This document shows, in pieces, positions 20,304 to 29,202 of a stretch of 29,267 nt of DNA. Both the position numbers and the translations under genes were made by a program. Each line of letters starts with the position of its first letter. Within the stretch, counting starts at the first letter, position 1. Under the pieces are notes generated by a model. The model was not told the origin of the DNA, did no database searches, and saw only the letters and a list, made by a program, of their open reading frames with translations. Source of the DNA: an uncultured Lachnospiraceae bacterium (GTDB lineage: Bacteria > Bacillota > Clostridia > Lachnospirales > Lachnospiraceae); the NCBI GenBank assembly GCA_910579395.1, contig CAJTUC010000042.1, forward strand, positions 1 to 29,267. Direction: 5' to 3'.

Positions 20304-22501
20304 TTTACGAGATGTATCAGTCTCGCCTGAAAATCACCCTGGAAACTCGGTATCAAAAGACCGGCTTTCATCAGGGTATCGCCGCTGTATACTTTCGTCT
20401 GAATCTCTTTGTCGTTCACAAAACGTACTTCATAACGTTTATCCTCTGCAAGCCCTTTTAGCAAAAGGCGTCTGGACTTGAAATTCGCGCGGCAGAGTAC
20501 CTGCACGAAAGTCACGAGAGATTCTTCTTTGTTTTCGCTGACTACCTGCCAGCAGTCGAACTTGTGATTCTGCGAATAAGAAGCGATGCGGTAATAATCC
20601 CCTTCCCGGATTAAATCGTTATATTGATGATACAGCGCCACCTGCTCCGGTATCATGTTCCGGTCCTCTTCCGGTATCCGCGTCACATCCAGTTCATACC
20701 CGAAAGTACCTGCCAGCGCAACGATTCCCCTTGTCTCAAAAGGCGTGACTCTTCCCACCACATGATTCGGACAGTCGGACACATGCGCTCCCATCGTAGA
20801 GAGCGGATAAAGCAGAGCCGTGCCTTCCTGTATCTCCAGCCGTTCGATGGCATCGGCATCGTCGGAACACCAGATCTGCGGACTGTAATAGAGCATACCC
20901 GGGTCAAAGCGCGCACCGCCGCCGGAACAGTTCTCCAGAAGCAGATGCGGGAACTCTTTTACCAGACGGCTCTGCATCTCATAGACTGCAAGCATGTATC
21001 GATGGCAGATTTCACCCTGTCTGTCAGCGGGCAGCGCAATGCTTCCGATATCCGCCAACGGGCGGTTCATGTCCCATTTTACATATTCGATGTTCGCACT
21101 GCGCAGGACGGAAGCCACCATCTCATAGACATGGTCTACGACCTCTTTTCTGGACAGGTCCAATACGAACTGCTGTCTGGCCTGTGCCGCCGGTCTGCCG
21201 GGAATTGCGAGCGCCCAGTCCGGATGCTCTCTATAAAGGTTGGAATCCGGCGAGATCATTTCCGGCTCGAACCAGATGCCGAATTTCATGCCCAGCCTGT
21301 TGACCTCATCCACCAGATATTTTAGACCACCCTTTAATTTTTCTTCATTTACCTGCCAGTCACCGAGAGCGCAGTCATCGTTGTTCCTTTTTCCGAACCA
21401 GCCATCGTCCATGACGAGCATTTCGATGCCTAGTTTGGATGCCTCTTTTGCAATCGAAAGAAGTTTTTCCGTATCGAAATCAAAATAAGTCGCTTCCCAA
21501 TTATTGATCAGGATTGGGCGCTTTTTGTTCCTGTACTCTCCACGGATCAAATGTTTTCTGTAAAGCGTATGGAACGCATTCGTCATGGCATCCAGACCTT
21601 TATCGGTATAGAGCATGACCACTTCCGGCGCTTGAAAACTCTCTCCGGCCTCTAACTTCCAGCAGAAATTTTCGGGATGAATGCCCATGGACATCCGCAC
21701 ATAATCGAACTGCGTCACTTCCGCCTGAGCGCGGAAATTTCCCGAATAAACGAAGTTCATGGCATAGACCTCTCCACTATCCTGCGTCGTGTTCTTTCCC
21801 ACAAGCGCCAGAAACGGATGGTCCTGATGGCTGGACTCACCCCGGACAGAACTCACGTTCTGGATGCCATAGCCGAGTGTCTTCCGCTGGATATGGCGTT
21901 CTCTTGCCCAGCTTCCATGCAGAGAAATCATATCAAAATCGCGGTTATCCATATCGAGACTCGCAGAAAAGACCTTCGTCAGATAAAAGTGCTCCCGCCC
22001 GACATTGGTCACTTTCACGCTCCTTGTCATCGCATCCGTATCCTGAAATACTGTATACAAAAGCTCGACCTGCATTCCTGCATACTTGTCCTCACAGAGA
22101 AGCTTTAACGTAGTACACTCTTTTTTCGTGCCAAATGTAGCAGGCAGGCCCGTAAGTTCCGGTTTTCCTTCCAGAATCTCATGGGATACATAGGAAAGCA
22201 TGGCGCCCGTATGGCCGCCCGCAGTCCGGATACCCAGACAGCCTTCTCTGCAGTCTCCTATACCGCCCGCAGGATATTCAAAAGGAAAGCAGTCATAAAA
22301 AGAACAGCGCTCCCTGTTATTCTTACCCGGCACAAAGGGCGGTTCCTCTGTCCGAAGCAAATAGGAAGCATCCGCATCCTTTAACCGCTTTCCGTAATAA
22401 ATATGTCCGATAAAATTTTCTTCATCTACAATGCCGATCAGATAGCTTGTGTTCGGCGTATCTAATTTAAAAATCCTTTCCTGCTCATGATAGGTTATCA
22501 T
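20285..22501 (-). CDS. GH36 alpha-galactosidase
   Basis: The 738-residue protein has the three-part GH36 layout: N-terminal beta-supersandwich (to about 325), catalytic barrel and C-terminal beta domain. Diagnostic motifs are VMDDGWFGKR (364-372), the nucleophile Asp477 in YVKWDMNR, LENCSGGGARFDPGML, and the acid/base Asp at 547-548 in WCSDDADAIERL. It removes alpha-1,6-galactose from galactomanno-oligosaccharides or raffinose-type sugars. No signal peptide, so it acts on imported sugars, fitting the neighbouring mannan operon. The C-terminus KCEEKF is encoded by the palindromic element. A GGGAG site lies upstream of the ATG at 22499-22501. Confidence 0.95.
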   Translation of the reverse strand: MITYHEQERIFKLDTPNTSYLIGIVDEENFIGHIYYGKRLKDADASYLLRTEEPPFVPGKNNRERCSFYDCFPFEYPAGGIGDCREGCLGIRTAGGHTGAMLSYVSHEILEGKPELTGLPATFGTKKECTTLKLLCEDKYAGMQVELLYTVFQDTDAMTRSVKVTNVGREHFYLTKVFSASLDMDNRDFDMISLHGSWARERHIQRKTLGYGIQNVSSVRGESSHQDHPFLALVGKNTTQDSGEVYAMNFVYSGNFRAQAEVTQFDYVRMSMGIHPENFCWKLEAGESFQAPEVVMLYTDKGLDAMTNAFHTLYRKHLIRGEYRNKKRPILINNWEATYFDFDTEKLLSIAKEASKLGIEMLVMDDGWFGKRNNDDCALGDWQVNEEKLKGGLKYLVDEVNRLGMKFGIWFEPEMISPDSNLYREHPDWALAIPGRPAAQARQQFVLDLSRKEVVDHVYEMVASVLRSANIEYVKWDMNRPLADIGSIALPADRQGEICHRYMLAVYEMQSRLVKEFPHLLLENCSGGGARFDPGMLYYSPQIWCSDDADAIERLEIQEGTALLYPLSTMGAHVSDCPNHVVGRVTPFETRGIVALAGTFGYELDVTRIPEEDRNMIPEQVALYHQYNDLIREGDYYRIASYSQNHKFDCWQVVSENKEESLVTFVQVLCRANFKSRRLLLKGLAEDKRYEVRFVNDKEIQTKVYSGDTLMKAGLLIPSFQGDFQARLIHLVKCEEKF

Positions 22502-22541
22502 CTCACTGTTCTCCCTTCGATAAAATATGCATCATGCTTTC

Positions 22542-22579
22542 AGAATAGCATACTTCATCCAGTTTTTAAACAGTTTTTA
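22542..22579 (-). promoter_or_regulatory. Possible promoter and operator of the GH36 gene
   Basis: On the minus strand an extended -10, TGCTATTCT (-10 at 22542-22547), lies 40 bases upstream of the gene; the -35 is poor. Two copies of CAGTTTTTA on the plus strand (22560-22568 and 22571-22579), 11 bases apart, overlap the -35 position and could bind the LacI regulator or an activator. Tentative. Confidence 0.35.
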
Positions 22580-22609
22580 CCTAAAAAATAATTTATTAAT
22601 TTATTTAAG

Positions 22610-23338
22610 TTAATCGAACAATATCTCATCCACCGTCACAAATTCATACCCTTGTTCCTGCAATTCGTCCACGACGCGGAGGGCCGCCGTCACCGTCGAA
22701 GCATAACTGTCGTGCATGAGAATAATCGCATTCTCCCTTGCCTTTGTCAGCACCTTTCTCGTGACCCCGTCCGCATTGGCAGAGCACCAATCCAACGGGT
22801 CTATCGTCCAGAGCACCGGAAACATATTCAATTCGGCTTCCAGAGATTTTTCCCATGTGCCGTAGGGCGGGCGCACGAAAATCACTTCTTCACCCGTAAT
22901 CCCGCTGATGATCTCGTTTGTCTTTATGAGTTCTTCTTTGAACTCATCCAGCGCGCCGGAACGAAGCTGCATATGGCTGTAGGTATGGTTGCCGATGAGA
23001 TGTCCCTCATCCTTCATCCTCTCGATAATGTCCGGATAAAGTTCCGCATGCTCTCCTGTCACAAAAAAAGTAGCACAGACGTTACGCTCTTTTAATCCGT
23101 CTAAAAGCTGCTCCGTATAATAGGGATGGGGGCCGTCGTCAAATGTAAGGGCAATCTTGCGCGTCTCCGTTTCTTCCTGTCCTGTCAGAACCTTTTCCAC
23201 GATAATGCTGCTCCCTGCCTTACTCTCCCGCGTCTCAACCCTGATTTCCTCCGTGCCGGCCTGCTTTCTTCCCAACCAATAAAAAAGCAGACTCACGATC
23301 AATATTACCAAAAAGAAAAAAAGCTTCTTTTTTCTCAT
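22610..23338 (-). CDS. Membrane-anchored polysaccharide deacetylase (CE4)
   Basis: The 242-residue protein has an N-terminal membrane anchor (about 6-23, LFFFLVILIVSLLFYWLG) and a NodB domain with all CE4 motifs: TFDDGPH (Asp67/Asp68), HTYSH (His118, His122, metal ligands), RPPYGT (156-161) and LMHDS (His209). It should remove N-acetyl groups from peptidoglycan or a related wall polymer outside the membrane. The start MRKKKLFF at 23336-23338 was chosen for its GGGGAG ribosome site; the frame stays open further upstream only through the 3' part of the neighbouring broken gene. Last of the co-directional group that starts with the NRPS. Confidence 0.92.
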   Translation of the reverse strand: MRKKKLFFFLVILIVSLLFYWLGRKQAGTEEIRVETRESKAGSSIIVEKVLTGQEETETRKIALTFDDGPHPYYTEQLLDGLKERNVCATFFVTGEHAELYPDIIERMKDEGHLIGNHTYSHMQLRSGALDEFKEELIKTNEIISGITGEEVIFVRPPYGTWEKSLEAELNMFPVLWTIDPLDWCSANADGVTRKVLTKARENAIILMHDSYASTVTAALRVVDELQEQGYEFVTVDEILFD

Positions 23339-23394
23339 ATCAAGAATCTGCTCCCCGCCCGTATTCAATAATATATATGCCGATTCCGGCGCGA

Positions 23395-23876
23395 CTATGC
23401 GCCGCCTGCTTTTATGACCATATTGTATCCTCTCACCATAAGCTCCGTCACAATAACCGATAACAATGCGAGAAGCCAGCATTGATAACTCTGAAAACTC
23501 TCATAGCCGTTTATTCCAAACGCAATAAAATAAACAGTTACATGCAGGGCATAATATTTTGATATATGTCTGCTATAATATAAAAGCTGCCTTGCAATAG
23601 GTTTCTTCGGTCCGCACGGTTCTCCATCCCGGTCTCCGGCAATTTGCCGCGGACGAATGGGTAAGGCAGAAACAGCGCAGCTACATAAGCAAGATTATTC
23701 AGATACTGATAGACCACCATGCGGATACCGCTCCTTACAAATTCCACCGGTGCCGCATTTTCGCTGTAAACGGTTCCAATCCCCATAACAAAGATGAATA
23801 TAGCCGCACCGGACATTGTTGCGAACATATAAAGGCCCCGGGTATTGATCTCTTCCTGTGAAAAAATGGTTCTCAT
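23395..23876 (-). pseudogene. Frameshifted small membrane protein
   Basis: From ATG at 23874-23876 (site GGAGAG) the frame encodes MRTIFSQEEINTRGLYMFAT, a transmembrane segment (SGAAIFIFVMGIGTVY) and a second one (YLNNLAYVAALFLPYPFV) before running to a TAA near 23538. Around 23615-23630 another frame takes over with protein-like content: CGPKKPIARQLLYYSRHISK..., then a hydrophobic CWLLALLSVIVTELMV, ending at TAG 23395-23397. A single-base change at ATGGAGAACC would restore one protein of about 160 residues with three or four membrane segments. I do not recognise the family. It could be a sequencing error. It lies between the cNMP-fold gene and the deacetylase. Confidence 0.65.
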
Positions 23877-23907
23877 CTTTACTCTCCATCTGTCTGTTTC
23901 CAACATC

Positions 23908-24378
23908 TCAGGCTTCCCAATGATTCAGCCCGCTTATGCGATACTGCCTGATCTTGTTTTTTATGTCTTCCGTTCTCTTCTTATTGATATCCTGCTTTTC
24001 GTAAAGATCGTCCAGCAGTAGGTTGATATTTTTCTGCATCAGCATATTGGTATGCACCATGTTCTGCATGATATCAATTGCATTTCTGGGATTATTTCTG
24101 ATAAACTCTTCCAGAGAATCCCTGGTAATGCGCATCAGAAGCACATCGTCGTAAGCAACCACAGTATAGATATTGGGCTGGTCGGAAAGCACATTGGTCT
24201 CACCGAAACACTTTGACTTGGAATAAATCCCGATCAGATGCTCTTCCTTTTCCCCGTATCTTATGTAAACCGCCACGGAACCGGATATGATTTTGTACAT
24301 TTCCTCATAAGTTCCGCCCTCTTTCATGATGATATCATCTGCATGAAATTTCATCATCGCCGCATTTTCCATTTTCAT
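23908..24378 (-). CDS. Cyclic-nucleotide-binding-fold protein without DNA-binding domain
   Basis: The 156-residue protein carries one CRP-type beta-roll (KFHADDIIMKEGGTYEEMYKIISGSVAVYI...GIYSKSKCFGETNVLSDQPNIYTVVAYDDVLLMRI) and a C-helix (SLEEFIRNNPRNAIDIMQNMVHTNM) followed by a basic helical tail. The phosphate-binding cassette is reduced to GETNVLSD without the usual Arg, so cAMP binding is doubtful. It lacks the helix-turn-helix of Crp/Fnr regulators, so it is more likely a sensory partner than a transcription factor. An AAAGGAGCGG site precedes ATG at 24376-24378. It starts 23 bases after the SpoIIE-type phosphatase gene, suggesting a joint signalling role. Confidence 0.85.
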   Translation of the reverse strand: MKMENAAMMKFHADDIIMKEGGTYEEMYKIISGSVAVYIRYGEKEEHLIGIYSKSKCFGETNVLSDQPNIYTVVAYDDVLLMRITRDSLEEFIRNNPRNAIDIMQNMVHTNMLMQKNINLLLDDLYEKQDINKKRTEDIKNKIRQYRISGLNHWEA

Positions 24379-24400
24379 TCCGCTCCTTTCTACTGTCCTG

Positions 24401-25843
24401 CTATCCTGGAATCATCTGTTTCCTGTACTCGAAACAAATCATGGTAATGTCATCAAACTGCTCTGCACCGCCTACAAATGCATCGATGTCTTCTTTCACG
24501 GCAGGAAGCAGTTCCGACGGCGGCAGCGCAGCATTTGCGCAAAGTACTTTCCCAAGCCGCTCCATACCGTATAATTCGTTATCCTTGTTGACAGCCTCCG
24601 TCACGCCGTCCGTGTACTGGAAAAATTTATCCCCCACATCAAGCTGTATTGAGCCGCATTTGTACTGTATGCCCTCCATGCCTGCAAGGACAAATCCCGC
24701 CCGTATCTTATAGGGTTCAAATACACCATTCTTTTTGCAGATAAAAGGTATCTCATGGCCCGCATTTACAAACCGAAATTCCCCTGTCACAAGGTCTAAT
24801 ACCCCCTCAAAAGCAGTAATGAACATTCCTTCACTGTTAGATTCGCACAAAAGGTCGTTTACCTCCGTAAACACATCGCCCAAATCCCTGCCCGGCTGAG
24901 TGTGATCCTTGATCAGGGTCTTTCCGATGACCATGAACAGCGCCGCAGGAACGCCTTTGCCGGATACATCCGCCGCCACAACGGCAAGGTGGCGTTCATC
25001 CACCATAAAAAAGTCATAGAAGTCGCCGCCTACTTCTCTTGCAGGTTCCATGGCCGCAAACACGTCAAATTCCTCCCGCTCCGGAAAGGCCGGAAAAATA
25101 CAGGGCAGCATGGACTGCTGGATATTGGTGGCCACGTTCAGTTCCGCCGCCGTTTTCATGGTCTTCACGCTCTGGTTGATGGAATAAAAGATCATCCAGA
25201 ATTCCACTACAAAAATCAGGCACACCGTAATGTACAGCAGAAAGAACCATGGATTATCGGGATAAATCCCCACACCGTTTGTCACAAGATTAATGAAATA
25301 AAAGCCTACCACCGAAATAAACAGCGCCGGAAGGAATACCATCATCTTCCCTCCTACCGCCTCAACGGTGCGGTGTATGGTCCTTTTCAGGAAACGGGCA
25401 TATAAAACCGACAATACGGCATAAACCAAAATCTTTATCACGATAAAGAAAATCAGATTCGGCGTATCATAAGGGCTTTCTTTGATCAGTCCAAGGGCCG
25501 TGCCAAGAAGCGTGTCTGTGGTCCCGCAGAATAGAAAGGTACTCACATTGGCGATCAGGCAGGCCATCAGGGCGATGGAAAGTTTGGTAGACCAGCTGTC
25601 CCTGTACAAAAACTGCGGCACGATGCACACAAGCGCGGAAAGCCCCAGGATTCCCACCGCGTCATTGTAGAGGTTGACGGAATAACTCACGAACGCCATG
25701 ATATAGCCTGCGACGGCGCCGATGGTCCAGACAACAGCCCTTACTGACCCCTTATATTTCGGAGTCAGCGTAATCCCTGTCAGCAGTCCGGCAAAAACCG
25801 ATGCCATAAAAACCGCAAAGCTCCAAAGTGCAATTGATATCAT
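24401..25843 (-). CDS. Membrane-bound PP2C-type (SpoIIE/RsbU) serine phosphatase
   Basis: The 480-residue protein has an N-terminal membrane region with about seven helices (1-225) and a C-terminal PPM/SpoIIE phosphatase domain. Metal-binding motifs are clear: REVGGDFYDFF, VAADVSGKGVPAALFM, VNAGHEIPF, QYTDGVTEA and EQFDDITM. This family dephosphorylates anti-anti-sigma factors in partner-switching systems, but no STAS or RsbW-type gene is present in the window. The linker SIKQSVKTMKTAAELNVATNIQQ-type helix before the domain is normal for RsbU-like proteins. AAGGAG lies upstream of ATG at 25841-25843. It sits directly after the NRPS gene. Confidence 0.93.
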   Translation of the reverse strand: MISIALWSFAVFMASVFAGLLTGITLTPKYKGSVRAVVWTIGAVAGYIMAFVSYSVNLYNDAVGILGLSALVCIVPQFLYRDSWSTKLSIALMACLIANVSTFLFCGTTDTLLGTALGLIKESPYDTPNLIFFIVIKILVYAVLSVLYARFLKRTIHRTVEAVGGKMMVFLPALFISVVGFYFINLVTNGVGIYPDNPWFFLLYITVCLIFVVEFWMIFYSINQSVKTMKTAAELNVATNIQQSMLPCIFPAFPEREEFDVFAAMEPAREVGGDFYDFFMVDERHLAVVAADVSGKGVPAALFMVIGKTLIKDHTQPGRDLGDVFTEVNDLLCESNSEGMFITAFEGVLDLVTGEFRFVNAGHEIPFICKKNGVFEPYKIRAGFVLAGMEGIQYKCGSIQLDVGDKFFQYTDGVTEAVNKDNELYGMERLGKVLCANAALPPSELLPAVKEDIDAFVGGAEQFDDITMICFEYRKQMIPG

Positions 25844-25893
25844 TTAGATTCTCTCTCCTTTAATTTACACTGTCGCAATTTCCTATGATCGAT

Positions 25894-28800
25894 TCAAAAT
25901 AAATCCATCCCGCCTAAGGCGGACAGATATTTGCTTAAATACGTTTCGGTAATGGCGCTCCAGCCCGACTTCAAATCCGCCAGATAGCCGTTGGTAATTT
26001 CCTGTAACACCGGGATGTCCCGACGGCCTTTGGGCAGTTCGTTTGTCATAAGCCCCTGCAGCTGTTCCCGGCCTTCCGCCGTCTGCTTCCTCTCCTGCAG
26101 CAGTTCCAAAAATTTATCGTCAGGCAGCACATCAACGAGATATCCCAGCTTTCCGGCCCCCCGGAACAAATCCGCAAATTTCAGTTCCATGGGCGGATAC
26201 ACATGGAATACCGCCGTGTCCTCTTCCGTGGCCGTCAGAACGACAATATTGTGGGCCGTTTCATCCACCGGTGAAAAATTGACGCTTCCCTCATAGACAG
26301 ATTCCGGTACCGCGCCCATCTTAATATAGGATGAGAACCGGCGCGTGAAAGCGTTGGAATGGAGGTTCATCTGAAACTCCCCGTCGCAGATGCGCCCCTG
26401 TAAATTCCCGATGCGCATGATCTTCACCTTCAGTCCATCCTCTGCCGCCGCCCGCAGCAGTTCATACTCCGCCATATATTTAGAATAAATATACTGATTA
26501 TGTATTTCCTGTCCGATATAAAAATCCGATTCGCTAAAGCTGTCCTTTTCAGCCTCTCCTGCGGTCATGCCCGCAACGCTGATCGTAGAAATCTGACAGA
26601 GCGCCGCCTGTTCCCTTTTGGCAAAACGTATCAGGTTCTTAACACCCTCCGTATTGATCTTTTCCAAATTGTCCCCATAGGAAAAATGGGATACATTGGC
26701 TGCGGAGTTGATAATGGTATCGATGTGGACAGGACATTCCTGCGCAAAAACGGCAGGGGCCGTGATATCTCCTTCCACTACCAGCCATTTATCCCCGTAA
26801 CTTTCTGAGAAATCCTCCTCCGCATAATAGAACAGAGAAGATTTCACCCGTTTTAAAGCCGTAAGGGTCTTCTTAGGCCGTGAAAGACAGACGATTTTGC
26901 CGCACAATTCAGGATTTCGAAGCAAATCCACTAAAATATGTATCCCAAGATACCCCGTCACTCCTGTCAGGAGCACATTTCCAAGGGGTTTACGTCTGAC
27001 CTTCTCCTTTGTGTGGCCGGCAAGATATTCGTTCAATCCACTATAATCCAGCGTTTTTATGTCAAATCCCATATCCGCTTCCCTGTCTGCCTTTTTATAA
27101 ATCCGCTCCAGCAAAAGCGCGGGCGTGGGAAACTGGTATAAGTCCCCAAATTCCAACTGATTTGCCATAAGTCCCAGCTTTTCCTCAATTTTCAGTATGA
27201 CTGTGACTGCATTTAAGGAATCGCCGCCCAGTTCAAAGAAATTGTCGTTAAGCCCGGCCCGCTCTATGGACAACGCCTCTTCAAAAGCGCTGCAGACCAG
27301 TTTTTCCCTCTCCGTCTCCGGTTTTTGGTAGACGCGGACATATTCCACCGGCTCCGCCGCAAGCGCTTTTAAATCAGTCTTGCCGTTTGGCGTCTGGGGC
27401 ATGGCATCGAGTTCCTTTAACACATCCGGCACCATATAGGCGGTAAGTCTCGCTTTCATATGGGCCTTTAACGCATCCGCGTCCACGGCTCCTTCCGATA
27501 ATACCGTATAAAAACCAGCCAGACGGTCGGTCTTTTCAATCTTTCGAATCATACAACAGCACGCAGCCACGCCGGGAAATTCTCCCATAACATTTTCAAT
27601 TTCCGAAAGCTCAATGCGCAGCCCCCGCAGTTTTACCTGCCTGTCATTCCTGCCGCAGTACATAAGCCTTCCTTCCTCCGAAAAATATCCGAGATCTCCT
27701 GTCCGATACAGCCGGATGCCTCTCCAGTCAATATATTTTGCTTCCGTTTCCTCCGGTCTGTCCTGATATCCGATTCCAACGCCGTTCCCGTATATACAGA
27801 TTTCACCCACTGCTCCGAAAGGTACCGGTCTTTTCTCTCCGTTTAAGAGGATGATGCCCATATTCGCAATCGGCGTACCGATAGAAACCGCATCGCCTGC
27901 CTCGGTAATGGTCGCCCCGATAGTCGTCTCCGTAGGACCATAACCGTTGTAAATCCGTATTTTGTAAGTATCCTCCAGCCGCTTCACAAGACTTCCCGGC
28001 AGGACTTCCCCGGCCGCAAGAATAGCTTTCACACCGCCCAGCGCTTTCCGGAAAGCTTCATTTGCCAGATAAGCCGTAATCCGGGAAGGCGTACAATGCA
28101 GAATATCCGCTCCATGGCGCAGGATATGGTCCGCCAGTTCCCCTGCATCCGTCATGGATTTCTCATTGCCCAGTTCCACGAACAGGCCGTTCATCAGCGG
28201 CACAAAGATTTCAAACAGAGAAATATCAAAACAGATAGAGCCAATGGCCACAATTCCGTGACAGTTCCCGGTGATATCCCGGTTAAACGGATTGTTATCC
28301 GGGTGCACAATGTTTGCAATACCTCGGTGGGAAAGCATCACCCCTTTCGGGCGTCCCGTGGTGCCTGACGTATAAATCATATAGGCTAGGTCGTCCTGCC
28401 CGATTTCCGGTAAAAGCGCAGGCTCCGCTTCCTGGGATAAAAGCGTTTCGATTTCCATGTAATCATAATGTTCAGCAGTTTCTATGTCCCCGGATGAAAT
28501 CAGACAGGCTGCCCCGCTGTTTTCCAGAATATAGGAAATCCTGTCCGCAGGATAAGCCGGGTCTACCGGAATAAAAGCCGCTCCTGCTTTGGATATGCCA
28601 AGGATTGCAGGAATCAGATGGTAATCCCGTTTTAACAGAAAGGCAATCCTGTCGCCGCTTGTTACCCCAAAGCGCCTGAGCCCGCAGGCAATCCGGCTGC
28701 TCATCTCATCAAGCTGCCTGAAGGTAAAGGCATATTCTCCCGCATACAGAGCAGGAGCATCCCGATGCTTCAAGACCGCGCGCCGGAACAGAGACGGAAT

Positions 28801-29202
28801 CGTAAGGCCTTTTTCTATGGGAAAAGATTTACCTTTCATCGATGCGATCTTCCCATACTCCGCTTCTCCCACTGTCTCTATGTCAGAAAGCTTCTTTGCG
28901 GTCTGCCCGGCAGTATCCGCAAAGTCCGAAGGCTTCTTCCCAATTCCCGATATCCCCTGTGCCACCACCGCCAGAATGGCGTCACAAAAATATCCGACTT
29001 TTTCCTCCGTATAAACGTTTTTCCGATAATCCACCTGCAGGTCCAGACCATCCCTTTCATTGCGGAACAGGTTAAAGGTCAGATGATTTGACATCTCACC
29101 CGCCACACTGAACCGGACACTGTAGCGAAAATCCGCGCAGAAAGAAAATCGGTAAAAATTAAACACATATTCAGAAAGGGATTCCCCTATCAATGTCGTC
29201 AA
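25894..29202 (-). CDS. NRPS-like protein: partial condensation, adenylation, carrier and thioester-reductase domains (5' end incomplete)
   Basis: Domain order over 1102 residues: the C-terminal end of a condensation domain (about 1-90, no HHxxxDG); adenylation (about 130-620) with YMIYTSGTTGRPKGV, NGYGPTETT, YRTGDLG, GRNDRQVKLRGLRIEL and Lys608 in PNGKTD; carrier protein with Ser662 in NFFELGGDSLNAV; and a reductase with LLTGVTGYLGIHIL (744-757), Thr873/Ser875 and Tyr904-x3-Lys908. The reductase should release the product as an aldehyde or alcohol. The ten binding-pocket residues read tentatively D-I-F-H-L-A-G-I-G-K; I cannot assign a substrate. The only start is a TTG at 29200-29202 without a ribosome site, and an in-frame TAG lies at 29225, so the true start has been lost by mutation or insertion, or lies in a disrupted frame. 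Confidence 0.9.
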   Translation of the reverse strand: MTTLIGESLSEYVFNFYRFSFCADFRYSVRFSVAGEMSNHLTFNLFRNERDGLDLQVDYRKNVYTEEKVGYFCDAILAVVAQGISGIGKKPSDFADTAGQTAKKLSDIETVGEAEYGKIASMKGKSFPIEKGLTIPSLFRRAVLKHRDAPALYAGEYAFTFRQLDEMSSRIACGLRRFGVTSGDRIAFLLKRDYHLIPAILGISKAGAAFIPVDPAYPADRISYILENSGAACLISSGDIETAEHYDYMEIETLLSQEAEPALLPEIGQDDLAYMIYTSGTTGRPKGVMLSHRGIANIVHPDNNPFNRDITGNCHGIVAIGSICFDISLFEIFVPLMNGLFVELGNEKSMTDAGELADHILRHGADILHCTPSRITAYLANEAFRKALGGVKAILAAGEVLPGSLVKRLEDTYKIRIYNGYGPTETTIGATITEAGDAVSIGTPIANMGIILLNGEKRPVPFGAVGEICIYGNGVGIGYQDRPEETEAKYIDWRGIRLYRTGDLGYFSEEGRLMYCGRNDRQVKLRGLRIELSEIENVMGEFPGVAACCCMIRKIEKTDRLAGFYTVLSEGAVDADALKAHMKARLTAYMVPDVLKELDAMPQTPNGKTDLKALAAEPVEYVRVYQKPETEREKLVCSAFEEALSIERAGLNDNFFELGGDSLNAVTVILKIEEKLGLMANQLEFGDLYQFPTPALLLERIYKKADREADMGFDIKTLDYSGLNEYLAGHTKEKVRRKPLGNVLLTGVTGYLGIHILVDLLRNPELCGKIVCLSRPKKTLTALKRVKSSLFYYAEEDFSESYGDKWLVVEGDITAPAVFAQECPVHIDTIINSAANVSHFSYGDNLEKINTEGVKNLIRFAKREQAALCQISTISVAGMTAGEAEKDSFSESDFYIGQEIHNQYIYSKYMAEYELLRAAAEDGLKVKIMRIGNLQGRICDGEFQMNLHSNAFTRRFSSYIKMGAVPESVYEGSVNFSPVDETAHNIVVLTATEEDTAVFHVYPPMELKFADLFRGAGKLGYLVDVLPDDKFLELLQERKQTAEGREQLQGLMTNELPKGRRDIPVLQEITNGYLADLKSGWSAITETYLSKYLSALGGMDLF

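Noticed and set aside
20624..21325. Plus-strand open frame inside the GH36 gene
   Set aside because: Shadow of the galactosidase frame; no start signals and no recognisable motif.
23339..23482. Long N-terminal extension of the deacetylase
   Set aside because: It overlaps the 3' part of the frameshifted membrane gene, carries no signal-like sequence and has a good internal start before the membrane anchor.
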